From positions 248,001 through 312,000 of the forward strand of contig PQWQ01000020.1 of the NCBI GenBank assembly GCA_002943765.1: a DNA stretch of 64,000 bases, in the 5' to 3' direction. The notes beneath the pieces were generated by a model, which saw only the letters and a list, made by a program, of their open reading frames with translations, did no database searches and was not told where the DNA came from. Every line of letters starts with the position of its first letter. Position 1 is the stretch's first letter. The stretch is from Psoroptes ovis (lineage: Eukaryota > Arthropoda > Arachnida > Sarcoptiformes > Psoroptidae). Positions 24,401 through 39,400 of the stretch are shown here, in pieces. A program made the position numbers and the translations under genes.

Positions 24401-27400
24401 TTTTGATTATTATTATTATTTTGTTGAAATGTTTTTGTTAAAATGTAAAATGAAAATGAATCAGTAATAGATAGAAAATGTGTGTGGGATATAAGCTAAG
24501 ATGATGAAGAGATGAACAAGATAAAATATTAGGTTGTCCAAAAAGTTCTTGCCGATTTGCTCATTTTTCCCTGACAATATAATCAACGAAAACTTTCCGG
24601 ACAACCTAATATATAAAATATAAAATTTGAATTGGAAATTGAAATAATTATTATTTTTTTTATTGTTTTTCTCTTAGATTGTTTGTATTCCATTACAGTT
24701 ATTTGTATTAAAACGATTTCAATCGTAATTTCACTTGAAATAATTTCATATTTTTCAAAGCAAAAACAATATAAGAGTGAGAGATGTGATGCTTTTATTA
24801 TTGTTTTTTCATGTAAATTTATTATTATTATTATTATTATTGTAATCAAATGATCACATTCATCACTTGTGAAATTGCTTTGAATTGTCTTTATATTTAT
24901 TTAATTCATTTATATGTATTTATATTTGTATTCGTATTCAAAAATATTCAAACGAAACGATTTATTACGATTATTATTATTGTTTTCTCTTGAATTGAAT
25001 TGAATTCAATTGAAAGTGTATTCGGAAAAGCGTTGAAATATTATTTGAAAATTGTTAGATTCTGTATTTTAATTTATTATATTTTATTTTTACCCGATAT
25101 TTATTCGATTTGAATCAAATTTTTAATTCATTTGTTTTTTTCCTATTAGTTTATTTGTTTGTCTGCTTATTTCAATTGGATTTCAATTGAATTTCTATTA
25201 TTTCTTTGCCCCATAATTTTAAGAAAAAAAATACTTTTTGATACGAAAAGTATTGAATAAGAAATAAGTGAAAGAGAATAATATATCGATTTTCAATGAA
25301 AGAGGGCAAAGCAAAGCAACATCAAGAAATAAATAAGAATAAACCTTTCATTTTAGGGTCTATTATTTTCGATCAATTTGAATTCAATTTGCCCTTTTAT
25401 TTATCAATGAATTTGTTGTATGTTGTTGTTGTTTGTCTGTTGTCTGAATAGACACACAAAATGATTTATTGATTTCGTTTAATATTTCTTGTAAATGTGT
25501 GTGTGTGTGTGTTTGTTGTCTTTGACTAATGTTTATGACCGATAAATTTGTATTTAAAATGAATATTGGATGAATATTGAATAATGTATAATGTTGTCCC
25601 ATAAGTTCTTGCCGATTTTCTAATGATTTTCTACGATATAATCGGCAAGAACTTATGGGACAACCTAATATTTGAATGTTAAATGATGATGATGATGATG
25701 ATTTGAATTTAAATGGGCTGCAAATGAAATTTCATTCAAGACTTTTTTTCTTTACTTTTCAAAACTATAGTTTTAACTTGAAAAATGATTATAAAATAAT
25801 AACATATCTTCTCCCGAAAAATAAACAAATAAATCAATCAATTTTGTTTTTTTTTGTGATAATTTTTCCGAAATTTCAACGCCAATCGAATATATTCAAG
25901 TCTTGGATAATTCAAGTCCTTTGCGCTCGACAGGCGTCTGTCAGGCACCACATTTTCCATTGATTTCAATGATCGAATCGAAACACTGTCGAGTGCTGGG
26001 AGACGATTCTCGAATACTTGAAATTGAATAATGTTTTTGATAAAATGTTTTCATTTTTCTTTCTGCGGATCAAACATGAACATGACCCACAGTAAACATC
26101 ACATAAACACACAGGAAAAATATGTGTTCAATTCTCAATTTATTCATTCATTTTTCAAAGAATTTTCACTCTCAATAATTCTTCAATTCTTCTTTGATGT
26201 ACGACGATTTAGGTCAACGAATTCTTACGAACATTTAGCTCCCTTTTTTTCTAAGACATTTTTAAAGCCTCAAAATTCAATTTTTTAAATTTGAAATTTG
26301 AGCTAAAAATCCATTTGGTCAATTTGTTTGTTCACAGAACAAAACACAAAACAAATGGACCAATGAATGAATTCATTTACAAAAGATTCAAAGATTTCAA
26401 CATGAAATTCTTACGGCTGGATTCTTCTTGTTTAATTGTCTTCTTAAAATGTTCATTTGAACAATTGTCACATTTGCGGGTGTGTGATGTGTGGTCATTT
26501 AGTTCAGTGGTATTCAAGTTTCAAATGAATAATTTAACCCAAGAATCAAACTTTGAAACGTTTGGATCTAAGAACGTATAGCCCTCCATGAATTCACGAT
26601 GAATTCTCGTCTTATATTTTATGTAAATTTGTGTGTGTATCGAAAATTATTGGCTTAAAAATGGTAGAAATATCTTATTGCGTAGGAGGTTTCAAGTTTT
26701 AATTCAGAGTTTTAAAATTAATTTTCGTAGTTTTTGAATTGAATTTCGTAATAATATAATGTAAAATTGCATTTAAAATTACGAAATTCAACTTGAAAAC
26801 TATGAAAATCAATTATAAAATTCCGAATTAAAACTTGAAACAACACTGGTATTTGATTTTCAATCAAATAACTAATATCTAATAAAATAGATAAATAAAT
26901 AAACGAATAAATAATTCCCAAATGTAATTATTGATTTATTTATTTGTTTATTTGCTCATTTTTTTTTCTTCTCTGCTTCTTCATCATTTTCCAATATTTA
27001 TTTATTTATTTATTTTATTTAGTCACATGGAATCATTGAATCAATGAATTATTATCATTGAACAATACAGGGGTTTTAAGTTTTTATTCATAGTTTTAAA
27101 GTTATAATTCGTAGTTTTAAAATTGAATTTCAAATCATAAAATTACGAAATTCAATTTTAAAACTACGAATTATAACTTGGAATCTTGTATTTCATTTAT
27201 ACACATTTTACACTCACAAACACTAAACACATTTCATTTAATATATTTTCATTTATTAATTTATTTTGCTTTTTTTTGCTTTCATTCATTCGATATTCAT
27301 TCAATATTTAATTCATTTACTTTCAAATATTTCCATCTTCCATCTGTTTTTTTGCTACTAAATGAAACAATTTATATTAGGTTGTCCGATAAGTTTTTGC

Positions 27401-30400
27401 AGATTTTGTTATAATTCCCTATGATATAATCGGTAAAAACTTATCGGACAACCCATTATATTTCACATTTGATTCTTGTTTATTTTTCGATCATTTTGTT
27501 TATTGATTGAATAATTCGAATGTGTTTCAATGTGTGTGTGTGTTTCCAACATATGTGTGTCAGTATGTCTATGTTTGTCTTTGGTAATAATCGTGAAATA
27601 ATCGAACCAAATGATATCGAATGAAAAAGTGTTCAATTAATTAATATTTCCGTGTATTTTGGTAATTATTTTCGTTTTTTTTATTTGATTTTCCGATCGT
27701 TTTGTTTGTGATATATGAATGAATGTGTATCCTATCAATGTATCTGTGTTGTCCGGAAAGTTTTCTGCCGGTTATATCGTAGAAAATAATCGGAAAAAAC
27801 GGTAAGAACTTTTCGAGGACAACCCTAATATCTGTGTGTATCATCATCGATTGATAATTATGATTCAATGATGACGACCCTATTACGTTAACGACAATAC
27901 AGACACCAGCACAAATGTATTTTCTATGAACACTGAAATGAGTGAATCGAAATGAAATGACATAAATAATTGTCAAATATTATCATTTTTCGTTTGGCAT
28001 TTTCCAGACGATTAGTCTTGTTTCATTGCAAAATAAATAAATGAAACAAATACATACACAAACATACATACGATGGACACATTTTTTCCAAGTCCATTGA
28101 GAATTCAAATATACAAAGAATATGAATGACAAGAATTGAACATACAGAATTGAAATGTGCACAGAAAAAAAAAATAAATGAAAATTAATGTCCAAGAATT
28201 CCGATGCCAATTGCAGCAGTAGTGAAGGCAGAATTCTTCTTAATTTGCACACAAAGTCACTGTCCGAAATTATCATTTTGAATTATTATTTCGAGTTATT
28301 TGCATTCATTTAATGTGATTTATGTGAGATGAATGTGATCATTCACAATTGAATCATTTCATTCAAATTTTCAAAATTGAAAATCAAAAGTTCTTGTCTG
28401 TCTGCTTTGAAATGTTGAAATTTTGACTGTGAAAAATGATAATTTTCTAGCCTTTTTTTTTTTGATTGATGATTGATTTATAATGATGAATGATCAATAG
28501 ATGAATGATCATTGATCTTATGATCGTATAATTATGATTTATTCGTCTATTTAACGTTATGATTATGCAAAACTTTAATTCATTGGACACACAATATTTT
28601 ACTTTTCCATTCTTAAAACTAGACGCCTTCGAATGGCAATCAATTAATAATCACAAGGCTATAGTAAGCAAGCGAAAAAGGGTTGAATTTAATTATTTTA
28701 TTATGATTTGAATTGAATAATCATTGTTTTCTATGCTTTCTTGTATTTCTTGTATATTTCTGTATGTAATTCCATAATAATCAACGAATTCTTTCATAAG
28801 ATTCTTGGCGAAATTTAAACATTTTCAAATAAGATTTGTTCCAAACACTGAAAAATCAAACGTATTTCCCATAGGTGTTCCTTTATCCAGGCACATGAAT
28901 TGATGTGTGTGTGTATGTGTGTGTGTACATGGATTATCATGTTTTGTGTCAAGGTGTTTGACTTTGTAGACATAGGCATTTATTCTTAGATTAATATTTT
29001 TAGCAGGCAAAAAAATTGTTTCTTCATTTGCTTCATCATCATCATGCTTGTGTGTATGTGTGTGTGTGTGTATGACAAATTTCAATTTTAAAAAATTTTG
29101 ACAGATTATTTAGGAATAAATAAGAATAAATTGATTTCTTTTTTTGATTCCTTATTAAAATTTAAAAATAATAAAAAATCAAATAATAATCATATTAGAA
29201 ATATAACTCTTTCCGAGAATAAGAATTCTAAGAATTTTACTTTTTTCCCATTTCAATTTCAATTTAAAAATCAATTCAGCGTATTTAGAGTTTACCGAAC
29301 TTGAAAATTTATCTTTCAAATTCTTCGCTGTGTATTTCGTTCTATGAGCGACTCAAAAACCTTTAAAATGGCGAAAAAAAAAAAAATCAACATTTCAATC
29401 AAATTTCAATTCTCTTCAATACAATACAATATCTATTGATTGATACAAATATTCAATGATTGATGTACATTATCAATTGGGAAACTTGATACAATGGTAT
29501 TTTTTTTTTCTTTTGAAAAATAGTAAAATGCAAAACATTGAATGAAAATATTCGAAACATTTATGTACATTTATCATTCGCTAAAAAAAATAATTATCAA
29601 TTATTGAATTGAAATTTAATATTCAAATGAATGAAATACAAACAAATGAATGAATGAATGTACAAATAAATAAATGAATAAATCATTGAAAATAAACAAT
29701 TTGAAATAACAAAATTATCGAAAATAATAATTCAATTGATGGTACAATTGAAATCAAATTCAATCGGAAATGTTTTTTTTCCATTTGTAATCAAATTCAT
29801 TTGTAGAATATTAAATGATTTTGATTCAAATTGAAAACAAAGAAACAACAAATTCTGATTGATTAACCATCAACAACAAGATAAACAACCATAAACAAAA
29901 CAATAATTCCGTACAAATGAATACAAAAATGAACAAGAATCATTCGATTCCTTTTCTTATTGTTCGGCTTTTCTTAGGAATTTTTCAAGATTATATTTGA
30001 CTGTCCCATAAGTTCTTGCCGTTTTTCGTATGGAAAAAAAATTTAAAAAACGGCAAGAACTTATGGGACAGCCTAATATTTATATTAATTGTGTAGGAGG
30101 AGTATTCGCGTTATTTTCTTTGTGAAATATGGAATTTTCGTAATTTTTTCGGTCTCCGGGTGAAAAAAAATGTATCAAATTTTCTTCTGATTTAATTCCT
30201 TGATACAAAAATTGCCCCTTTGTTGTTTTCCCTCTGAAATTCAAAGAGTATACAAATATCGGATTGTCCGAAAAGTTTTTGCCAATTTTCAAATGTTTTT
30301 TCAATTAGTAAATCGGCAAAAACTTTTCGGACAACCAAATAATAATCACTTAGATAATTGTATTTGTTTTTGTTTATTTATTTATTTACTCATTTTTCCA

Positions 30401-33400
30401 CCATTGATTTTCTTAGGAAAATCAATTTGCTCCAGTTTTTCGTGTTTATTGTTTGCATGGAAATCTAAGATTTTGTTCTTAAAATCTAAGAATTTCATCT
30501 TATTTTGGCCACCTTACTCCCTCGCCACCCCCGCCTCATCTGACATTTAATTTTGACATATTTCCATATCGGAAAATTCTTCACAATCTCTGCGATTGTT
30601 GTAGAATATATTTGATCAAATATCACTTTTTTGACGTGTCTTCAAAGATGTATCTTTGAAGAATTATTAATAAATGAATTCTTATCTCAAAGCATTCGTC
30701 ATTCCTTCCTTCAAATCATTAAAAGTTGATCATATTTCAAATATTTTTTCATGTGTTTTGATGCGAAAATATATTTTCACAAAGATTTCTCTGTTTTTCA
30801 CCCTTGAAGTGTATTCAAATGAAACAAATGTTCAATGAACTTTGGCTTCGCCTTGGTGATCTATGGCTAATTTCACTCTGATTTTTCCCTGTACTTTTCT
30901 CTGAGATTTCAAGTCATTTTGAAGCCGAAAAAAATGAATTATATTCATACACATTCTATTAATTCACATTCAGATATATTCACATTCGAATACCCAAAAA
31001 ACCCGAAAATGATTTATTGATTATTTATATTTATATTTGTATGTATCAAATGTTGATTCAATTTATATAGATTTCAGTGTTATATTTAATATATGTTTAA
31101 TTCATAATTCATATAGTGTACTGTAATCATGATGATATTTAATCATTATGACTGTTATTTGTGTTCATTTAACGATCATTCTACGAATATTTTTACGATT
31201 ATTTCACCATGATTATTCCACGATTATTCATGATTATTTATTATCATTCATTATTCATTCATTCATTATCCATTTATTTATGATAATTCATTATTTCTTA
31301 TTCATTTATTTTTCATTTTTCAAAAAATCACATTTTGATTACAATTTTGTGACCTTTTATCTCACTTTTTCACTTTGCCACTTTTGCCACATTACACCCT
31401 ACCAAACTCTCTCCTATTTCCACCACTTTCTCCCATATTTCCACCCCACCACTCTTGCTCCTCTACACTTCATTCTCAAATTATCAGTCTTCAGTTATTC
31501 AACAAAACACTTGATAAATTTCACTCTGAAAAATATTTTATTCCTCCTCCTTTTCAAGAATTTGACACAAATAAAATCATTATCTTTATTATGGCTGAGT
31601 AGAAATAGTGATAATCATAATCAAATTTCAAAATCACACAAATACAGCAGCAGTAGCAGCCAAAAAAAAAAAAAAAAAAAAAAAAAAAAACAAAGCCTTA
31701 AAAACTTTTCTATGAATTTGACAATTCATTTCTTTAAGATTTTCGTAGCTTTCTTAGGCTTAAACTTGCCTAAATTTGACTAAACTTTGCCTTGGAAAAA
31801 CTCTCAGATTCGAAATAGAATAAAATAGATCAAAGATAGCCGTAGAAAATTCAAGATTCAAGAATTAAGATTTTCACACAGAGATTTTCATTCAAACATT
31901 TTATCTTTTTGACAGCCGAAAACAAGCGCGAATATTGTGTTGTTGTATTGCATTGGATTGCTTTGCAATATTTTTTCTCAAGTTTTCAAAGTTTGAAATA
32001 TTATCATTTATTTCATTATTTCTCATATTGTTCGTATTTCATTCATTTACAGTTTAAATCAATTGTTAAATTCTGGGTGAAAAAAAAACGATTCATTCAT
32101 TCGTTCATATGGTTTTTTTTCGAGGTTCTTTGAGTTTTAACTATTTGAAAATTTGAAAAAGGGAAAAATTTTAAATTGCCCTTTGATGGCCTTCAGTGAT
32201 TCAATGTGAATCATTTAAGATAAGAGAATGAGATAAGAATTTTTAAGAAATTAAATTGTAAGAATTTTTTAAAATTCAAGAAAATTGAAAATGCTCCAAA
32301 GGCGCTCGATTAAGCATCTAAAAACAATTGTTTTTGACTCAATCAAGCATTGTTTTAGCATGTGTCTATGTTGGTATTGAAGGTACTTCAAGGTCGGCCG
32401 TGATATATTGATTTTTCAATTTTTTAAAACTTGAGAACAAATCGATTGAAAATTGATTTTCAATTTTGCCCGAAGTCAAATTTGAATGGATAAAAAAATA
32501 AATGAACTTGATTTTTTAATAAATTTGATTCAATTTTTCACAAGTTAATTGGTTTTTTGGGAATTTTTCCTGAGAAAATTGGAATTTTTTTCAAGATTTC
32601 CATGAAGGGTTTCCACCTGTTTCCTATCCTTGTTCTGTGAACTTTATGATTTATTCGAATTTCGAATTAATTTCAATCTTTTTTTCTTCTTATTATTTTC
32701 AAGGGTATTAAGCCATAATCAAATAGCTGATATTGATTATTTCAATTTACAATCATCCTCATCAATTTTTGATAATTTTTTATATAAAAATTTAAACAAC
32801 CTTCTATTGAATAATAATGAAATAATTATATTGAAAAATGGAACATTTCGTCGATTTTCATCATTAAAATACTTGTATGTATCATTTACATTTCATGTTG
32901 AATTGAATTGAATTTGACCTGAATTTAAATTGAATTCATTTATTGAATTATTATCATTTTTTCACCCAAACAAAATATGTGAAAAACATTGCAGAAATTT
33001 AGCATCTAATCGTATCGAAAAATTAGAATCACATTGTTTTGATGGATTGAAACAAATTTCAAAGATGTAAGTACACATTTCACTCAATTTTGATTTAAAT
33101 TGATTTAAATAAGTTCAAAATTGTCAAAAATAACTTTGAAACCATTCAAACCTTACCAAATTTCAATTTCACAGTGATCTTGCATCGAATCGTATAAAAA
33201 TATTTCCAAGTGATTCAATATCGCCTTCGATTTTACCAATATTAAATGAAATGTAAGTAAAAGTTTTTCCATATTGATTTTCATTTATTTCGTTATTTAT
33301 TTATTTATTTTTTTGGAGATTTTTTCCAACTTATTTTCTTTGACAAAACATTTTTTTTGTAATAAATACACACATAATATTCGCAATATTTTGTTTTTGC

Positions 33401-36400
33401 AACATGTTTCAAATTGGTTGAAATATTAATAAATAAATAAATAAATAAATAATAATAATAACTCAATGAAATTATTATTATAAATATTAGCCTGCTGTCC
33501 GAAAAGTTTATTCGGTTCGATCGAATAGAGTTGTCACATGAAAATCGGCCAAAACTTTTCGGACAACCTAATCATATCACTAGAGCTGAGCTGAGAGAGA
33601 GCATTACAGTTCATTGAATCTAATTTAATAATAATAATTCTTTTACTTTTTCGTTTTCCAATTCCAATTCTTTTCCCTTTTCTTCGCTCTATTTATCAAT
33701 CAAATTGTTGACATATATTCTTATTTTTGAAACTTTGTGAAACAAATAAATGCACACAGAAATTTACGTCAAAATCTTATCAAAATAATTCCATCAAATG
33801 CATTCGTAGCCAACAATACAACAACAACAATGGTTATTAATATTAATCAAAATGGTTCATCGAATAATAATAATTCATCTTCCAATAATGTCGTTTCGCA
33901 GCATCAACAACAGCAAAATAATGAACAAATTCCAATATTAAAAAGTCCAATAATTAATTTTGATATTACATTGAATCCGATTGAAAAATTTGAATTCGAT
34001 TCATTTGTTCGTATGCCTAAATTACAGAAAATGTTTGTGACAGTTTTTTAGAAATTTAAAATTTCAAATTAATTTTCAATTTTTTCTTAAATATTTTACT
34101 CAAAAAGTTATTTATCAGAAATTCGTCAACAACAAACATTTCCCGATTTAACCAGTACAAACGCGATTGAACATATTCGTTTAGATCGTTTACGGCTGCA
34201 TTCGATTGATCAACGATTATGTCGTAATGTTGGCCGAACATTGAAAAGTTTGATTGTTAAATCAAATAAAATCGAGCGATTACCACCGTTAGATTTTTGT
34301 ACCGAACTACGGCTACTGTATGTATCATTCATTTATTTATTTATTTAATATTAGATTGTCCGATAAGTTCTTGCCGATTTTCTTATAATTCCCTACGAAT
34401 ATAACCGGCAAAAACTTTTTGGACAACTTAATACAATTTTTTCATTCCTTCATATCAATTACTAATACATTTCAATGTTTCATATTCAATGTTTCTCTCA
34501 TGTTTCTATCATCATCATCGTAAAAGTGATGCTAGCTATAATCAAATCAAAAAAATTGAATCAAATACATTCTATAATCAACAAAAATTAATTGATTTAT
34601 CACTTAATCATAATCAAATTGAAATGATTGAATCCGATTCATTTGTTGGATTAAATAATCTTAAAGTATTAAATATGGAATCAAATAATATTAGATGGAT
34701 CGATTCGAATGCATTCATCCCGTTACTATCATTACGTGATTTGTAAGTTTAATGCATGTTACTCAGTATTTTGTTCGATTAAACATTTATTATTATTATT
34801 ATTGTGTGCTAACATTAAATATTAATCAATCACAATTACATTACATTTAGAAATCTTGGCCATAACATGTTTGAAGAATTACCGACAGCAGGATTGATGA
34901 AAATTATCGAAATAAAAGTACATGGAAATTTTAATCTCCGCCAATTTCCATCCGTTGATTCGTTTCCATATGTACAAACATTAGCCATGTCATATGCTTA
35001 TCATTGTTGCCCATATTTAAATCGTATGCAAGTAATTAATTCGGATATTGCTGATTCAACAATACCGAACGTATCACCTACATCATCATCATCGACTAAT
35101 GATTTTCAAGATTCAATTTTATGGTTAGAAGATATTGATGATAATAATGTTAATCTAACGATAACCGAATTAGCACAACAATTTTGGAAAATTTACAATA
35201 ATAATCCAGTGCATAAACAACAGCCTATGCCTGTACCAACGTCTGTCAATGATTCTTCCAACGAAATGAACAATTATGATATGTTCATAAATGATTTATA
35301 TGCTGCAATTGAAACACCAGCTGCCGTTATTTGGGGTGATATGATTGATAGTGATGAATATATCAGTGGTGGTGATAGATCGGCAATTTATTTTCAACAA
35401 AATGATCGTATCACTAATAAACCGATCAAATGTATACCGAAACCAGATTCATTTATGCCATGTCAAGATTTATTCGATTGGTGGACATTACGTTTTGGTG
35501 TTTGGATCGTTTTCCCATTGGCATTGATTGGTAACGGAACTGTATTGATTGTTCTTGTATTTGGCCGCCGTAAACGGCGTCGTTCATCGAAATTAGATGT
35601 ACCTAGATTTTTGGTTTGTAATCTTGCTGCTGCTGATTTTTTTATGGGCATCTACCTTGGCATATTGGCCATTATCGATATGGCCACACTTGGATATTTT
35701 CGTTCATATGCAATAAGATGGCAAAATTCATTCATTTGTCAATTGACTGGATTTGCTGGTGTGTTCAGTGCTGAATTATCTGTTTATACGCTGGCAGTGA
35801 TTACACTTGAACGAAACTATGCAATAACACATGCAATGCATTTAAATAAACGTTTATCATTACGTGCTGCAATTATAGTCATGTCATTCGGTTGGTTTTT
35901 TGCCTTTATAATGGCCATATTACCATTATTTGGTGTTAGTGATTATCGTAAAGTGGCCGTATGTCTTCCATTCAAGATCGATAATTTGATATCATTTATT
36001 TATATAATCAGCTTGATAGTATTCAATGGTATTGCATTCATATTATTAATGGGATGTTATTTACGTATGTATTGTGCAATACGTGGTTCACAAGCATGGA
36101 ATTCAAATGATACACGAATAGCAATGCGTATGGCGCTATTAGTGTTTACCGATTTTCTATGTTGGGCACCGATAGCATTTTTCACCATAACAACACTGGC
36201 CGGTTGGCATTTGCTGACTATTGAACAGGCGAAAATATTTACAATATTTGTATTACCATTAAATGCATGTGCAAATCCATTTTTATATGCATTTTTTACT
36301 AAACAATTCAAGAAAGAATGCACTAATCTATACAAACGTATTGATGGTTTAAAAATATTTAAATCAAGAAAAAATTGTATAAATTATTGTAATGATCGTA

Positions 36401-39400
36401 GTAGAGGTGTTGTTGATGATGATGATTGTAATGATGATAATGATAATGATAATATTAATCATCAATCAATTATAACTGATCAAAAACAACATGAACAACA
36501 GCAACAAAGTGATTGTAAATTATGCCACAATAATCATTGTCATTCATATTCAAATGATGATCAACAACAGCCATCATCATCATCAATAATGAATTATCAT
36601 AATGAACGTAACAAATCAAACACTAACAACATTAAAAATTCGAATGAACTTGACTTGGATCGAATTGAAAATAAAAACAATAACAGTGTTGATAATGATA
36701 TGACTAATACTGGTAATGAAAACAGTGATAGTAATGGCAATAAAAAACATGAAAATTGTCATTGTAAATGTCACCAGAATGTAAATATTATCAAAGACGA
36801 TAACAATAAACTTCGAACAAAAAATCTCATAAAGAAATTTAAACGTACCAAGACAAGATCAGATAAATCAAATGATACTGATAATAATAATAAAAATAAA
36901 AATCGAAAACATAAAAACAAAAGAGCTGCATCATCATCAGCTGCAGGTGCAGCAACAACACAAATAATGATTGGTAAACAATTCAAAAGTAATTCAATAA
37001 TATATCAAAGTAATTATCGAAAAAATCATATTCATATGACATTAGAAAATGAACTATGTTCACAAACATCTGCATATTTACGAAATAAGAATGATAATAA
37101 TAATAATCAAAATAATAAAATTAAATCTAAATCATTTCAACATTCATTATCATCACCATCTCATTCGACATCATCATCATTATCGATAAAACCTCATCAT
37201 CGACATCATCAACATCGACAACAACAACAACAAAAACAAAAAGATAGTACAATAAATGTATTGAAATCATCGAGTATTGTTGTTGTTGGTGTTGATACAT
37301 CCAATAATAATAATAATTCCAATACAATTAGCAATAATAAAATTAATAATAATCGAATTATTAATAATAATAATGGTGGTAGCAATAATAATAATGATAT
37401 TATTCGTAATGATAATATTGATTCAAGTAATAATAACAGTACAAATTCAATGAATAATAATAAATCAAATTCAAAATTAAAACAACATGAACAACAACAA
37501 CAACAACAGCAACAGCAGCATCAACAACGTCAACAACAACATAGACATTATATAAAACATCAAAATCCTACCAGTGCAATGACTAACGGGATAATAATGT
37601 TGAAAAATAAATTAACACGTAAAAATCAGAAAAATTATGTAAGAAAGGTAAATATATATTGGTTTCTATGGAATTTCTTGTATGAATAATTATTGAATTA
37701 CTCTTATTTTTCCCTTCAAAATCAGATGTCGACCGATTCTCAATTTGAATTCTCATATTATCATAATAATCGTAAAGATTCTACATCGACTACTGGCCGA
37801 TCTTCATTTAGTAGTGATAATTTAACGAATAATCCAACGAAAACTAGTACATCATCAACATTTTTTAGTAGCGGATTTTCAAGCGGTAGTGGTGGTGGTG
37901 GTGGTGATGGATGTAATTCATCTAATAATGATAATGATAATCATAACAATTATCGAACAACATCGACAACAATTATAGCCGGATCATTGTTTTTAAATCA
38001 AGATCAATTTGATAAAATTATTGAATATAGTTCAATATTTAATGATGAAATTAAGCATTATTTTCTAAATAATATCGTTTCGAATACAGGCAGTATTAAT
38101 GAAGATCAAGATAGATATGCAAACATATTCAACAATACTACTAGTAATGAACATCAAAGATTTATTTTGATGAAATTTAATTTGAAAGAATTTATTCAAG
38201 ATGAAAATATTGATGAAAATTTCGACAATATTGATGAGAATGATGATGAATACGTAATAATGTATTTATTTCAAGAAATTGATTCATCAACAATCCTTAC
38301 AATAAATCGTTATAATTATTTAAATGTATTTATATTACAAAATAAACATCATCAACAACAGCAACAACAAAAATCAAAATCAATTAATATGAATATTAAT
38401 GATTGTATAAAAAATATTGATTTTGTTGAATATAAATTAATTGATATATTAATGAAAAATTTAAATGAAAATTCCTCATCATCAACATCAAGATCATCAG
38501 CAATTATGAAATATAATAATGATATAAATGATTATGATGGAAATAATAATATAAACAATAATTATATTGAAAATTACATATTACATTCATTAATATTTCA
38601 ATGTAATATGAAAATGTTTTCAAGAGAATTGGATGAAATAAATGAAGAAACTAATTCACAAACAATAAATGGTAATACCAATAACAATAATAATAATAGC
38701 AATAGTTTGAATCGTTTTGATGAAGAAATAATAATGATCGGGAATAAAAAACCACAATATCAATCATTAATGAGTAGTGGTCATGAAAGGATAATGAATT
38801 TTCTACAAATTCTTCTACCGAAATCGAATAAATTAATTAATTCTAGTCATAATAATAATAACAGCATTAATAATAGATTTAAATTACAACAATTCAATAC
38901 GAATAATAAAAAATTGCGAACACAAACAGCGGCGATAGCATCAGCAGCTGCAGCAACAACAACAGCCACAACAGCAACATATTCATTTTATCGTAAACCA
39001 AAAATGCGAAAACCACAATCAATTGTAACAAATTCAATTAATTATGGCCAACAAAGACGTTCATCAAGTGCATTTGCATTGAATGATGAATTATTAAAAC
39101 AAATTTCAATTAATAATAATAATAATCAAAATAATGGAGCTGAAAGTATTAAAAATGCTGATGATGAAAATTATTTATTATTAAATTTAACATCAACATT
39201 ACTGAAACAAAATGATGATAATGATGATGATAGAAATTTATATGAAATTAAAAGCTGTACAAGTCGTTTATCATATACAACAAACAATGATAATAATAAT
39301 AATAATAATAATGATAATTGTTCAATTTCAAATTTTTCATCATCATCCAATAACAATAATAATAATCTTAATAATAATAACATCAATAACAACAACAACC

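Larger units (their letters stand above)
18926..32703 (+). other. 13.8-kb first intron of the LGR gene, a sink for foldback elements
   Basis: The donor is ATG|GTAAGT at 18926 and the acceptor TTTTCAAG at 32703; both sides are phase 2 and together encode NTWVLSHNQI. The intron holds ten of the twenty mariner-like MITEs and both members of the second foldback family, plus T/A tracts and GT repeats. No LRR-like exon with a matching phase was found. A frame near 29103 (LGINKNKLISFFDSLLKF) resembles an LRR but has the wrong phase. If an independent start exists near 32700, the two parts could be separate genes. Confidence 0.6.

Noticed and set aside
26031..26581. Two adjacent plus-strand open frames as a nested gene
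   Set aside because: No recognisable domain, no start or splice support. Kept only as part of the unusual island, not as genes.
29098..29304. Possible extra LRR exon (LGINKNKLISFFDSLLKF)
   Set aside because: The splice acceptor GACAG would give phase 1, while the LGR exon before it ends in phase 2 and would create a stop; the downstream sequence is low complexity.
31148..31783. 211-codon plus-strand open frame with many I/H/F/L codons and a lysine run
   Set aside because: The composition follows the local ATT/CATT repeats and the poly(A) tract at 31662; no domain, no splice context, and it lies inside the LGR first intron.
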